Assembly: GCF_021155765.1 (NCBI RefSeq) | Contig: NC_060113.1 | Span: 470,501 to 534,500 of the forward strand | Reading direction: 5' to 3' | Length of the DNA stretch: 64,000 nucleotides | Origin: Diprion similis | Taxonomy: Eukaryota; Arthropoda; Insecta; Hymenoptera; Diprionidae | Shown here: one piece after another, positions 1 through 11,908 of the stretch | Position numbering within the stretch: position 1 is the stretch's first letter | Layout: each line of letters starts with the position of its first letter | Position numbers and translations under genes: made by a program | Notes under the pieces: model-generated | The model's database searches: none | What the model was told of the DNA's origin: nothing | Seen by the model: the letters and a program-made list of their open reading frames with translations, nothing else

Positions 1-117
1 AGATGTTCCGAGTTATGCAAACCTGCACGTTACCAGATATGTTACGGGCATTGTGTAGGTAGACTGCAAAAACTGAATAATCCTAGCCGAAACCCTTGTG
101 ATTATCTCCATACTGAA

Positions 118-3100
118 TCAAACGGCGACTATTTTACTAGGATCAACTTTCACTCTGATAAACATCGTGTCATCTTTGACAAAATGTCGTTTTTTCACCA
201 TCTCATGAGATACGAACCTAGGAAAACCAAAGCCTAGGGAATCAGGCTCACGACTAGGTCTCTGAAAATTTTTCCAGGTTGGATCAGGTATAAAGCTTTC
301 TACGATGTTGCACGCCTTCTCTGCGACGACTGTTTGATCGAACATCGTAAAAGAGACGCTGTGGGAAAAAGGCCAGCGCAACAAAGCATCATATTCCCCT
401 GGCAAAATCTTGATGTATATAGAAATGTGGCTTCCTTCGCCGGTTCCATTCCCGTTTAAGAAAACAGATGCCTGCCAGAAATCAAAATAAAAAACATGTT
501 AGCTTCACGAAAAAATACATCTTTTCTATTCTTCAAAACGAATCCATAAGGATTTGAGATTTACAGAACAAAAAATGTTTGTTACCTGCAATTTATACCC
601 ATATTGACTAGTATAAAAAGGTGGACTAACTAGCTCCATGCCTTCTTTGACCTTCGCTTCAGACATTTTTGCGGTGTAGTCGGATATCTTCCATATCAGT
701 GTACCGGTGTAATTAAGTGATAATTTACTGATCGCCGACTTCAGACTAGTAATTTGATGCTGTTGCTTCGTAACAACACTGCACATCAAGCTCAAGTGCA
801 TTTTTGTCGATTCTTCAAGATGTTTATCCAAAGAAAATCTATTACCCTGTCAAGATATTGAAAAAAGGATCAATATAATTGTAACAAGACAAATACAGCG
901 TGTCTTATAAAAAACTGAGAAGTATTTCAAAAACTTTACTCCCTAGAGTATGTGGACTTGCAGGCAAAGTTACGGTTATCTAAGCCTTAATATGAACATT
1001 GTCTACCTTGAAACGGCACCCAGCATCTTTGAAGGTGCACGAAAGTAGATGCGTTGTGCAATGGTCCTTCAGGTGAACTTCGAGATCCTCCCTGGGCAAC
1101 ACTGCTGTCTCACATCGATGGGGACAAGCAACAGGAAAACGACCACACTTTGCGTGATGTGCACCAAGAGTATCAAATACGAATTCCTTGTTACAGTAAC
1201 GGCAGGCTACCAGCCTCTTTGCGCATTCACCTAATTTATGCTGACTTAGATGCCTTCTCTGCACTTTCATGCCACACTTGTTCTCGCAATATAGTGGCTC
1301 ATAGCCGCAAGTACCACTGTGTTTCTGTAAGAATGAAATTTGGAAAATTATAATACTAATGTAACAATGTAATAGTTTCAATCATCGACAACGCAAATAA
1401 GTTTGAAAAAAGGAACAAAAGCCTGTGGCTCTGTAATTTATTTGACATGCAGGTAATTCTATTTATGAGTTAGATGTAGAACTGAAATCCGAACGTTAGT
1501 CCAGAAACGAACAGTTATATCTAGAAAGGGTCTGAGCTTCCGGGAATCAGTAAGTATCCGAAATATACAATAATTATCCTTACCTCAAGGGTATGACCAG
1601 TAAATTCCTTAGCACAAAAGTCGCACCTGGCCCGTCGCTGGGCACACGTGTATTTGAGATGGTCCTCCATTAGAACCCGCGGAATCATTGCCCCACATTT
1701 GTTACTGCATGGTATAGCGTCATGTTTACACGTGTTCAAGTGAGCCTGAAACAGATCAGATTCAGCCGTTAGATTTCTACATTTTTGTAAGTTCTGCATT
1801 AGAAGAAGAAACGAGTCAGGCTTAGAAAAATTACGATACAATCACGAGAGAATTTTTGCAAAGTTAGTCAAGATTCTGCATCGCATATACACATCGCAAC
1901 TGAATCGGTGATCGAGAACAAAAATTCAATAGTATTATTATTAACGTAATAAAAAAAACTCACTTTTAGCTTTCTAAGTTCATCTGACCATTTGCAGCCG
2001 TCTTTGTGATGAATGCAATAAACTATCGACCCCATTATTGCCTTCTCAGCTTCCAAGTCTTGAAAACTCTGAAAAAAAACAACAAGTGTTGAAGACCGAC
2101 ATTATTATCACTGATATTTGTATCGAATAATATATTACTTACAATGTTATATAAAATGATGTGATGTTTATTTCAATAAATAGTTCGCGATTCTCTGTCG
2201 GACCATAGAAGCACATATCTAAGTACATATCTATACATTTAAATGGCTGTATACCTATATATGCACAGTGTCGAGTTAACGACCAACGTTGAAACGGCAC
2301 AATTTCCCAACTTCTACCTGACTAATTTTTTTCTCGCTTTTATAGATCTATGAAGTAGCTGCAGATAATAACCAACCAGATTTTTAAGAAACTGCTACAT
2401 TACGAAATATCGAATGCGAGTTAAATACATCAGTTGGTGACTAGTTTTATAGAAACGCGGTCTGTTGTAAAAAGAAACAAAAAAAATTAACAGTAATAAA
2501 AAAAACCAAGAAAGATAAAAGTAAAAAAAGAAATCGTGTACAAAGCACGTTATTTTTGAGGCACGTTATAAGGATGATCAACACCAGAAGCGTTTTGTAC
2601 TGTAGCGGTTGCTGCAGCGTATAGAATGCGAGGACAGAAAGTAAGGAGGCATATTATGGGTAGGTATACCGAAAGAGTCTTGTGCGGCGCTCGAAAGATT
2701 TCAAAAATAGCACTGCAATAATGTACTTCGATGCAGGAAGCCTAAGGTAGGAGGCAGCATTAAGGAGAGCGCTCGCACGTGTACAGTAGTCTCGAGTGAC
2801 TAACAAAAATGTGTAGCTAAACGCGTAACGCAGCGGCCACAACCCTTCGTGGGGGAGAAAAGATATATTTTCGGAGGTCTAAGTGTACGTTACAATACTT
2901 ACACCATAAAGTTACGCTAAGTTTTGTGTAAGTTTGTACAATGTATATAATACATACACAAACTACCAGCCTTTTTGTGAGCAGCCGAGAGCTGTGCGTC
3001 GTTTAGCTTTCGATAATTTAATGTTACAACACCAACCCACCTACCGACCTACCTGCTCGCACATATTTCAAAGACATCTGGCACACCAAATGATTTATTA

Positions 3101-6100
3101 TTAAACTGTAGTACGTAGGGTGCAATGGAATTCAAAATAGAGTTGGTGTACTGACCAAAATTTGTATAAAAAAACAACAAAAAAATGGCATTGCAGTTAA
3201 AAACAACGAGCGCCGTATAAGATTCGAGAGTAAGCTGCCACAGCCACTTCGGTGATTGACTTGAATTATCAGTAGTCATATTCGTTTAATGTCCTCTCAT
3301 TTCACTTTCAATATGACATTCGATGATGAGAAATATCGTGGCTTATAATAACGAAAGTGAACATTAATATAGACGAGGTTAATTCGACAAATGAACTTTC
3401 TACGTTTCTGCGTTTCCAAAATGAAATGAAAACGAAGAGGGATTGAATGGAAATACGGAAACTACATCAAGTACAAATCAATGATGTGTACTGACAGATA
3501 ATATTGAAGTTAGTAACGTTATCGTAACTATTCATGTCGGGGTAAAACCGTTATTTCGCCATTTTGGAATTGTCTAAAACTCGGTAAACCACAATAAAAC
3601 AAAACACTCTCACATCTCGAAGTCCGTGATCTCGAAATCTTAGCTCCTCCAAAATCCTAGTAAAATTAAGAAAATAGGGATTTTTTCTCCAATGTTTCGT
3701 TACGATTCGTTACTAACTTCAACCTCGTATTAACAGAGGCATTAAACAAATGTTCACATGTAGAGTATAGAAATCGTCCATAAACGAACTGACCGTAATT
3801 ACACACTTCTATGCATCTCCATACAGAGACAATTCCTTAATTGAGGTGGTTTAGTTAGTACTTTATACGTACGGAAGGCATGATAAAGAGAAGCTTTATG
3901 TCGCGTATAGTCAAGGGTTGGGTATAATGAAGAGGATTCGAATTGTCCTAAGGTAGCGCAACGCATACCTTGGTACCTATGATCTGCACATAGTAAAAAC
4001 ATAACGATTCGTAAACTAGAAAAAGACCACGCAAGAGTCGCCCGTCGTTGAGAGTTTTTCGTGACATCACCCGTCGCTTGAGGCAGTTAGTTACAGCGGT
4101 TACAAGGTGCCGGTGCCGTCTGTTGTGTGACGTCACGGCAAAATAACGGACACAATCTTCGCGTTCCACTTTATCCGGGGAACGAATACATCTATCCCCA
4201 TGCCTATGGTCATACCATAAGGATGTAAATACCGGATTCGTGGATCAAGTGTGAATCTTACTCGAATTTTCGAATGCAAGGTGTTCCTTGTGGAATATCG
4301 TTTGAAGAACTAAATAGGAGACATACCTATACAGCCATTAACCGACTAATCGTAAACCAAGATAGAGACTGAATAGATGAACGAATGAAGGAAGCTGAAT
4401 GATTTTTTCATCAAAATAATATGATAAAATAAAGTAGAAAACAATAATGGTACGAAATGAACGAAATAAACGAAGAGAAGGGAGCGAAGCGAGAGGTATG
4501 AGAACAGATAATACCTATCTGAAATATTAAAGGTTGACACGAAAAGCTTTAGTAAAATTCCACAGTGATTCATTCACGGCCATTTGTGGTAAAGCTGGTC
4601 TACGGTAAATATTTTCTAGGGTTATTAGATTAGACCCGATGTGTCAAAGTTGATTTTCAGTGTATGAGTGTACATTCTCAACCCTAGTGAAAATTTCTAC
4701 TATTACGATTTTTTACAGAAATTGAAGCGTTTCGTATTACCTGGGACAAAATTTTAACTATGCATAGTTTTTCGTAAAGAATTGTTTACCGTCATAAAAA
4801 ATTAAAGATATTGCAAATTTTTTGCTAAAAAAAAATCAAAATTCAACATCAAAATATACAAGTTTTTATGAGAAACTATGCACATTTACAATTTCGCGCG
4901 AAAACAATTTTTTGTACAATATTCCCAATTTCCCTTAAAACTCGTAGAAATCATTTTCACCAGGGAAGTTTCTAATCTCAATAATCAAAATAGTTTTCCG
5001 AAGGAGGGTCACCACAAATAGCTTAACCATCCTGATGAAATAAAATAAATAACAGTCTTAACCAATACTAACAATACCTTGCCTATACCTGTTTCCAGTT
5101 GCTAAAATAAGTTAATGTCAACGAATTACAAAGGGGCCAGTGTCTTCATACCTTTATACTACTATCCCTGTATTAGTTTTCTAGTCAATCCTGTGCAACT
5201 CATTTCTTTTTTCCCGCTTTCTATTCCGTCGGGTCTAGGTTAAGATAACAGCTTATACTTAGTTTAGATTTAGATTCAGTTACTTCTGTGTAAATTTTCC
5301 TTCGTTCAATTTTTTTCAACGCTTTACGATTCGATTTCATGAATCTGAAGCTAGCAGCCAGAGTTAGCAACCAAATAAGAAGGAGTTCAAGGTATTTTGC
5401 AAAATTTTGACTAATGATTTTTCCTAAACATATAGTTACTAACTTCACCCTCACTTGTTTCCAAGCCCCCCCCCCCCCCCCCCCTCAAGTAAAAAAAAAA
5501 ACGTCTCAGGATATTTTCAATCTGCAGAAACGCAACGCACCGCACGCGAGTCTTGTCCAATTGTAAGGTATAGGGCCCTCCAGCATAGAGTCGATTCATC
5601 GGTCCGTCGCGTCGTCCTCGCGCGCCGGCAACATCCCTAACCATGCGTAAAAGTTTCGCATCCCGAGGCGGAGGAGTCCGAACTGTCTCGGAAGTAGCCG
5701 AGGCCATCCGTTGCGCTCGGTTCCCACGCTTCCGCCGACCGAGGATAACCGGCAAGCAGCCAGCCAGCCAGCCAGCAGGCGAGTTGAGACAAGCAGGGAA
5801 GGCGAGGCTACGCAAGGACAGGGCAAGGCAGGGCAGGGCAGGGGACGGAGGCAACACACCACACCGCGGTTGATCCTGAGGCGAGCGTAAAAGCCGGTCG
5901 CAGCCCTTTCGTTTTGTTGTTGCACCTTTTTTTTTCCTACCTCTAGTTGTTTCGCATCGGTTCGTACACATTCGCTTGACCGGGGTGTGCGCTCGTTGTA
6001 TGTATGTATGTATGTATGTATGTATGTTCATATAATACAACGCAAAGATCATAACGAGGCTGAAGTTAGTAACTTTAAGATTACGAAACATGAGGGGGGC

Positions 6101-8203
6101 AAGAATCATTACTGTGCAATTTCTGAATGACTTTCAAGAAGTTGGTTTTTAAAAATATATCTGTATGATTCGTTTATCATCGTTTAGCAAATTTCAGACG
6201 ATCTCGAAGGTGCGAAGAGTAACGATTACTTCTAAACATGCATTGTTGCAGTAATGTGACTAACTTCATTCTCACATATCATAAGAAATTACGCATGTTT
6301 GATAGTGATTTTAATTTACGTTTATCCTGTAATTGTATTGTTTTAGTCGATAAATCGCTCGACACCGAACCGAATAATAAAATAAATGAATAATAAAATA
6401 ATCAGACCTCGTGCTTTTATTCAACTTCGCATACCTGAACAGACTATTATTCCTCTCTACACTTATAGCGCGTATATCGCATACATATGTATACTCGTGA
6501 ATACATCGAGTTGTCCGTTACATTCTTGTAATTTCATACAGCGACGCCGAATTGAAAATATGCCGAGAGAAGATTGTGCTCAACCGACATGATCGCGGAT
6601 TACTGCGGAACTTTATGCTGAACAGTCGGAGTTCATCTTTCGAAAATTGAAGAAAAAATGATAGTAGATGTTTATGTACGTAAATACCGCGTGTCCTGTA
6701 ACGCCTCGGCAGTGGTCTGCGGTTTCCGTCCTCGTGGGATCCTTCATGCGTTGTTTCCCTTATACGTTTACACGTTCTTCGATTTAATTGGGATCATCTT
6801 GTTTATAAGAAGAAATTATTGACCTACGTAGAACGCCAGCAATTTTTCTAAAATCTAGAAATTGAATCGCGATGGTGTATGTAAATGGTTTATGAAATTA
6901 AAAAGTACCCTATTCAAGTCTGTATAGTCGACACAATGTTCGTCAAGATTTGTATGGTATATACATTTATCCATGTATATGAATTAAAACGGACGGACTT
7001 TGATGTGATGTATGTGGAAACTGACCTAATAATCTACTCCGAATCGTATTATAATTGGTTGGTTTTGCGGCATGTAATTGGATCGCATAATAATAAAGGA
7101 CAATAGCCAGTCAGCTCAGTCCTGCGATTCAATTCCTGTAAACTTATTACAGAAAAATGAGACCCTTTCTGGCGAAACTACACGACTTTTTTCGGAAGAA
7201 ATCTGCCACGATTGTTGTACACTCAGAAGACTAGCTTATAGCATGTTATGCTTTTTTTGATCCCTAATAAAAATATAGCGCGCAGAATCTGAGGAGAAGC
7301 ATGACGGAAATGTGAATTAGCCCATTTTCGAATATTTTACACACTTATTCGGAGCACTTTACACATCCTCACAACTCGTTGACGCCTTATTTTCACCAGG
7401 ATTCTGAAGGCTACGAAGGTGAAAATTTGTTTCGCATGAATGCAAAATCAAGTGAGACAGAGTGATGTGCGAAAAACGCGCATGTCCGTTAACTCGGTGT
7501 CGGAAGAATGAAAGACGGAGAGAAATATGATGTATCTGCTCACGCCTAGGAATGACAAATTTTATCTCTTGCTCTACGTCGTGTTAAAATTCCGATAAAA
7601 GTTTTAGTCCACATACATGCTTCCAAACAAATCAAAGGTACAGTGTAGCTGATAAGCTGACAACAATGAAGTCGAGTCATTTGGAATTCAATGAGCAACA
7701 CAAGTAAAACACTGAAAGTGAAACGAGTATTGACGAGAATAGAATAACTGTACGATCTAGTGCAGCACACTTAGTCGTCTACGTCGTGTGGTCATCACTG
7801 TGTTGAGATATTGGAATTAAAACTTATTTTCTAATTTAAACTAGATATCTAAATTTATTCGCGCGAGGTGCGTTGCAAAAGTTTGTTGGAGGAGTCAGCC
7901 GCGATATCTTTCACCTTTTGCTCTCCCTCGGTGAAAGAAAAATATGAGATTCCACCACGCGCAGCAGGCAGAACGTAAAAAGGAGTTAAGAATTCCGTCA
8001 ACCAATTTACGCTGTTGATCGATGCTTGAATAAAAAGTTCATATTCCGTTTATACCTATCACGTAATTTATGTGCCCTTAGACTCACACTGTGGTTCACT
8101 GTGGTTCGTACTTCCGTAGTCGATGACGACGCGTCAACAACGACGGAAAGAGACCGAGAGAAAGAGTACAATAGAAGTATGTATGTATGTACATACAATA
8201 AAA

Positions 8204-8237
<34 letters not shown>

Positions 8238-8456
8238 AAGCACAATTTTGGACGACAAAAAGTGACAATGATCCTCTCTCACCTCTTCGTTGATGACAGC
8301 TGGTTTGTCGATGTTATCGCCGATCGGACTCGGTGGAGTCGTTGGACTCGCGCTGGGGCTGACTTGAAAGACCTTCGCCTCCTTCGAGGGTCTCTGGGGT
8401 GACACCCTCGCCGGAAAACTGAGGGTCTTCGTCCATTGAGTAAGGCCACGAACCAT
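118..8456 (-). CDS. Traf4: TNF receptor-associated factor 4 (TRAF4-like), RING-less
   Basis: Cytoplasmic adaptor that links receptors to JNK/NF-kB-type signalling through its C-terminal MATH (TRAF-C) domain. I join six exons on the minus strand: 8283-8456, 1964-2068, 1584-1745, 1007-1324, 586-846 and 118-471. All junctions are phase 0, giving 457 residues (human TRAF4 has about 470). Residues 1-58 are Ser/Pro-rich. Residues about 65-255 carry repeated Cys/His pairs of TRAF-type zinc fingers (for example CIHHKDGCKW, CENKCG, CPHRC). Residues about 275-295 look like a short coiled coil. The MATH domain runs from TLIWKISDY at about 302 to the end, including the motif DPTWKNFQRP. No RING precedes the fingers; fly Traf4 is also RING-less. 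The first exon is joined to the rest by matching phase across a 6.2 kb intron, so it is the least certain part; another first exon could exist inside that intron. Confidence 0.9.
3504..3722. mobile_element. MITE-like element with terminal inverted repeats
   Basis: The left end reads TTGAAGTTAGTAACG and the right end reads CGTTACTAACTTCAA, an inverted pair that extends to about 24 bases with one small indel (3504-3528 against 3699-3722). The roughly 219 bp interior has no open frame of note. Related ends reading TGAAGTTAGTAAC recur at about 5435-5447 and 6061. A non-autonomous DNA transposon is the simplest reading. No clear target-site duplication was found. Confidence 0.7.
4581..5021. mobile_element. 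Long imperfect inverted repeat (foldback or MITE)
   Basis: The left arm begins ATTTGTGGT and continues through TTATTAGATTAGA. The right arm is its imperfect complement, ending ACCACAAAT. Inner segments also pair (CCCTAGTGAAAAT against the complement of ATTTTCACCAGGG). The arms therefore cover a large part of the roughly 440 bp element, as in foldback-type MITEs. There is no coding capacity. Confidence 0.6.
5341..5454. mobile_element. Short MITE copy of the CTGAAG-TTAGCAAC family
   Basis: The left end (CTGAAGCTAGCAGCC and the following GAGTTAGCAACC) matches the left end of the element at 53730. The right end GTTACTAACTTCA is the inverted terminus seen in the 3504 and 6061 elements. It is about 114 bp, consistent with an internally deleted copy. 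Confidence 0.5.
5466..5484. repeat. Poly(C) tract, 19 bases
   Basis: Uninterrupted run of C directly beside the right end of the preceding MITE-like copy. Confidence 0.95.
5520..5930. other. GC-rich, CpG-rich island inside Traf4 intron 1
   Basis: This stretch is clearly richer in GC and CpG than the AT-rich surroundings and includes five CAGC units (5757-5776) and GGCA/GGGCA runs. Frames are open on both strands, but their products are low-complexity (Pro/Leu/Arg/Cys) and match no family I know. It could be an alternative promoter or 5' UTR exon of Traf4, or foreign repeat sequence, since MITE-like ends lie on both sides. The function is unknown. Confidence 0.5.
5997..6027. repeat. TGTA tetranucleotide microsatellite
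   Basis: About eight tandem TGTA units. Confidence 0.95.
6061..6268. mobile_element. MITE-like element, about 208 bp
   Basis: The left end TGAAGTTAGTAAC is mirrored by GTGACTAACTTCA at the right end (6256-6268). It has the same terminal motif as the 3504 element and no coding potential. Confidence 0.6.
8206..8235. repeat. TA dinucleotide microsatellite
   Basis: Fifteen AT units lying about 50 bp downstream of the Traf4 first-exon donor (minus-strand sense). Confidence 0.95.
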
Positions 8457-9127
8457 TTTTGCAAACTGTTAATAAGAGTTACGAATCTCGAGGTAGGATC
8501 GTCACCTCGTCGCCCCGGGCGTTCACCCTGTTATTCACGAGTCTTACTTTGTACTACACATTCAGGATGTGCGAGATACACGTACCCGAATTCACTTATT
8601 CACACAGCACTCCTCCTTCGCGGATACCGTGAACCTTGTTCTATCTGTCGTCTCAACAATGTACGTCGCGTCGTCCATACATACACGTGAACAAGTGGCG
8701 TTTAAACGAAACACAAACACAATTTCAACGGATAATGATATTCTGCCCACAGCCTCGACGACGACGACGACGACGATGACAACAACAAAAACAACGCGTT
8801 CCTCACTTCCTGAACGCGTGTCTCATCCGGTTCTCGCGCGATATGCGACGAGGCAAATCTAACGTTCACAATCACGGCTCGGTAAGACCGTGGATCGACC
8901 GAGCAGCGAGAAGCTTTGCGATTGACTGACTAGCGGCCCGATGCCCGATGCAGCCAGCGTCGCGGGGCCAAGGAGTGCGGAGAACGAACAGACAGCTGCA
9001 CACCGTCGCCTCGGGGAATTTGAAGCTGTGATTGGCTACGGTCGCGCGTGTGCGATAAGGACGGACTTTCACAGGCAGTCAGTTAGGAGCGAGATGCACC
9101 AAACGAGGGAGAGAAAACGGGTGAGCG

Positions 9128-9129
<2 letters not shown>
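8457..9129 (-). promoter_or_regulatory. Presumed Traf4 5' UTR and promoter region
   Basis: The region upstream of the Traf4 start codon is richer in GC and CpG than the spacers and contains no other credible gene. I see no clear TATA box. Its role is inferred from position. It ends at a long GA repeat, a sequence type bound by GAGA-type factors in flies. Confidence 0.4.

Positions 9130-9182
<53 letters not shown>
9130..9182. repeat. GA dinucleotide microsatellite, about 53 bp
   Basis: Perfect AG/GA repeat about 670 bp upstream of the Traf4 start codon. Confidence 0.97.
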
Positions 9183-9183
<1 letters not shown>

Positions 9184-11875
9184 ATAGACGACGGGCTTCG
9201 AGAGAGGCCGAGAGAGCGAATCGGAGGATATTGGCAAAGTGGCACATGCCAAGAGACAGCCTTGAGGTACGCAGGCTTGCTGCGATTTGCGCGATTAATC
9301 TGTCGATGGTTCTCCCGTGCATATAGTAACGTCTGTACGAAAATCAAACCCCTGTAATCTACGGAAAATTAAACCCTCGAAACAAAGAGAAATCGCTATT
9401 TTACCTAGAGTACTTGTAAATACAAGTAAAAATTTACTAGATATTCCATGTTTTAAATTCGTAATACACAATCTCGTCACTTGTGGACATAAAAAACACG
9501 ACGTAAAATTGGAACGAAAACAATATATACAATATTTTCAAAAATCTAGGGGAAATTATTCTTTAACGATGTTCATCCCCCTGAACACGTGACCGGTAGT
9601 TTCCTTTTTTGTCCCTTCGATCAACAAGTAGTAGGTTTGTAAAATCGAGGATGCAGCATAGGTATAGGTATAACCCCGCGCGGGCGGTGAGACATACGGA
9701 GCGAAGAGGCGTAGGGGAGGGGGGATGGTAGTGTGCGACCCGGGCAGCTGCGGCCTTCTTCGACCTTCCCCCTTCCACGCATGTACCACTGGGGAATCGG
9801 TGGTAGGTTAGGTGGGTACAACAGACTCCCGATACCTGATGATGACCGCTCCCGAGAGCGGTCGCGAGCCACGGAGAGCGTACTTATATTGCCACGCAAC
9901 TCCTCTGGACCGGGTGGCTAACTCATCGGCAAGTGGTATTATCGTTCAACACTTGCTAAGTACAGGCATTTGGTTTTGATTATAAGCACGCGAGTATTTA
10001 TACGCACATAGGTATATTGAGCAGCCCTGCGACCTTCAGTTGTAGGTGAGCACGTTAGGTTATACGTGTTTTATAAGGTAACACGTACCGCGCTGCGGTT
10101 ACGCAAAGGTTATCGCACGGAACTAATGATAGGGCCAAACGGTTTGGTCTTGATACTGAACCCAAGTTTTTGACGTACGATTATCGCGTCTTGGGCTTTC
10201 CTTCTTTAGACGATTTCGATAAGCGAATAACTACGCAAAATTTGTTTCAGTTTACTCTTTGAGGGATAGTGGTAATTATTCTTACCACCTGTAAAATTGG
10301 AAATTTTCGGCCACCACGTTGAATTTTTGAAATATGGTATCAGAATCGTAATCAGTGACCCCAAAAACCATAAAATATCATTTAGTTATAAAAGTTGACA
10401 CAGCATAATAATGCGTGACTCAATAGATTGATTAAATATTTCGATTTTCCATCGTACACGTGTGCTACGAAATCTTATATACCATTATAGTTTCACCTGC
10501 AGCCGGAGAGCGGTATATTCACTGTTCAGAGTAGACGTGGAATAGACCAAGGAAGGAGCGGAGAGGCAAATTGATGGGGGCGAGACGGTCGCAAGAAGCC
10601 TGGGGTGAAGGATCATCTGCCGCTGGAGGATCTTTCGGGGACAAAGAAACCGAAATTTCGAACCGAGAATGTTATACCTTCGAACACCTGGATGCTGTTT
10701 AGCGAGACTGGATGGAGGAAGCTTACTCCGAAGTGGGTGACGAGCATGAAATAATATTGAACCGAAAGCAGCTGCTCCGCGCGCAGCGGCAGCTGCAAGT
10801 CTGCAACCCTCCTTTCCTCACAATCTGGTCGACAGACATTTCACGTATAAACGGACAAACCTATGTATATCACATCAGCCGGGCCCCGCACTCACATTTT
10901 CAGGATTCTAGTCCACCAGCTGTACTTTTCCTATAGTTTCGTTGTAGGTGTGTCTATACACTGCAGACGATGTAGTTGACGGGGATTAGCATGAACGATC
11001 GTCAAACTACGAGCAAACGCAAAACAATAATAATTACTTATTCTTAGATGCCTTATACCTACAAAGGCTGACGACGTTTTTCAATTACCAATAACGCGTT
11101 CTTTATCGTTCCTTGGCCTTGGGAACCTGATGGGACTAATATTGAGTGTAGGTAGACTGTTATCGTGACATTTTATTTCGCGTAGGAATTATATCGATGA
11201 TGAAAGAAACGGTTGGTATTACCGCTAGAGTCGTTCATAGAATTAGAAAATAATCGTGGCGATGAAAAATATATATATATGTGTGGGTGTTTGTGTGTGA
11301 TGTGTGTGTACATACCTACATAGAAACCATTGCTAAAATGCTAATGTAGTTTGACAAATTCCCAACACATGATGTCTTCCTCGTAATCTATGCTTAAATA
11401 TACGTGTATATGATGTTTACTACGTGACAGAAAACTATAAAATGAAAGCATATAAAAAGAATACATTAAATATATCTACTGAAATTTCCGAAAGTTATGG
11501 TTTTTTAATTTATACCTCTACACTTTCCCCTATTATATACAATTTTATAAATTCCAACAAATTAGCCAATCGAAGTCCGATTTTTTCCTTAAGGATTTCA
11601 CCTCAATTTCATTTATAAAGTATAATTATAACATAACAAAACCTCATTTTTTATCGGAATCTTCAACGAATTTTAAAGGTATATGAGAATCGCACGTTAT
11701 ACCACGAATCTATGCAGAAATGAGGATATATGAAAAAATCTGTTCCATCCTCTACTCAAATTTTCTACATAACCGGATAACAAGAATAGTTTTGAAAAAA
11801 AATGAAACAATTTTCTTCGCCGATGTTTAAAAAATTTAAAGGTTCTGCATGAGCAGTCTAAAAATTTAAGATGAG

Positions 11876-11908
11876 GGTGTCCGTCCGTCGAAGGGTCCGA
11901 CGGACACC
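11876..11908. repeat. GC-rich perfect hairpin
   Basis: The arms GGTGTCCGTC and GACGGACACC form a perfect 10 bp stem with a 13-base spacer. An alternative register pairs GTCCGTCG with CGACGGAC. It stands out in an AT-rich spacer. No flanking RNA-gene signature was recognised. Confidence 0.6.

Larger units (their letters stand above)
2069..8282 (-). other. Traf4 first intron: repeats and a GC-rich island, no gene seen
   Basis: The interval between the first two assigned Traf4 exons contains no reading frame that I can relate to a protein family on either strand. It holds at least four inverted-repeat elements (about 3504-3722, 4581-5021, 5341-5454, 6061-6268), a 19-base C tract, a TGTA microsatellite, a TA microsatellite and a GC-rich segment at about 5520-5930. 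The intron interpretation depends on the 8283-8456 exon belonging to Traf4. Confidence 0.6.

Noticed and set aside
5411-6109. 232-codon minus-strand open frame over the GC-rich island
   Set aside because: The product is low-complexity and spans MITE ends, a poly(C) tract and a TGTA repeat; no family signature or coherent splice pattern.
2069-8282. Search for a RING-encoding first exon of Traf4
   Set aside because: No minus-strand segment with the C3HC4 spacing was seen in the intron; the phase-matched 8283-8456 exon explains the 5' end.
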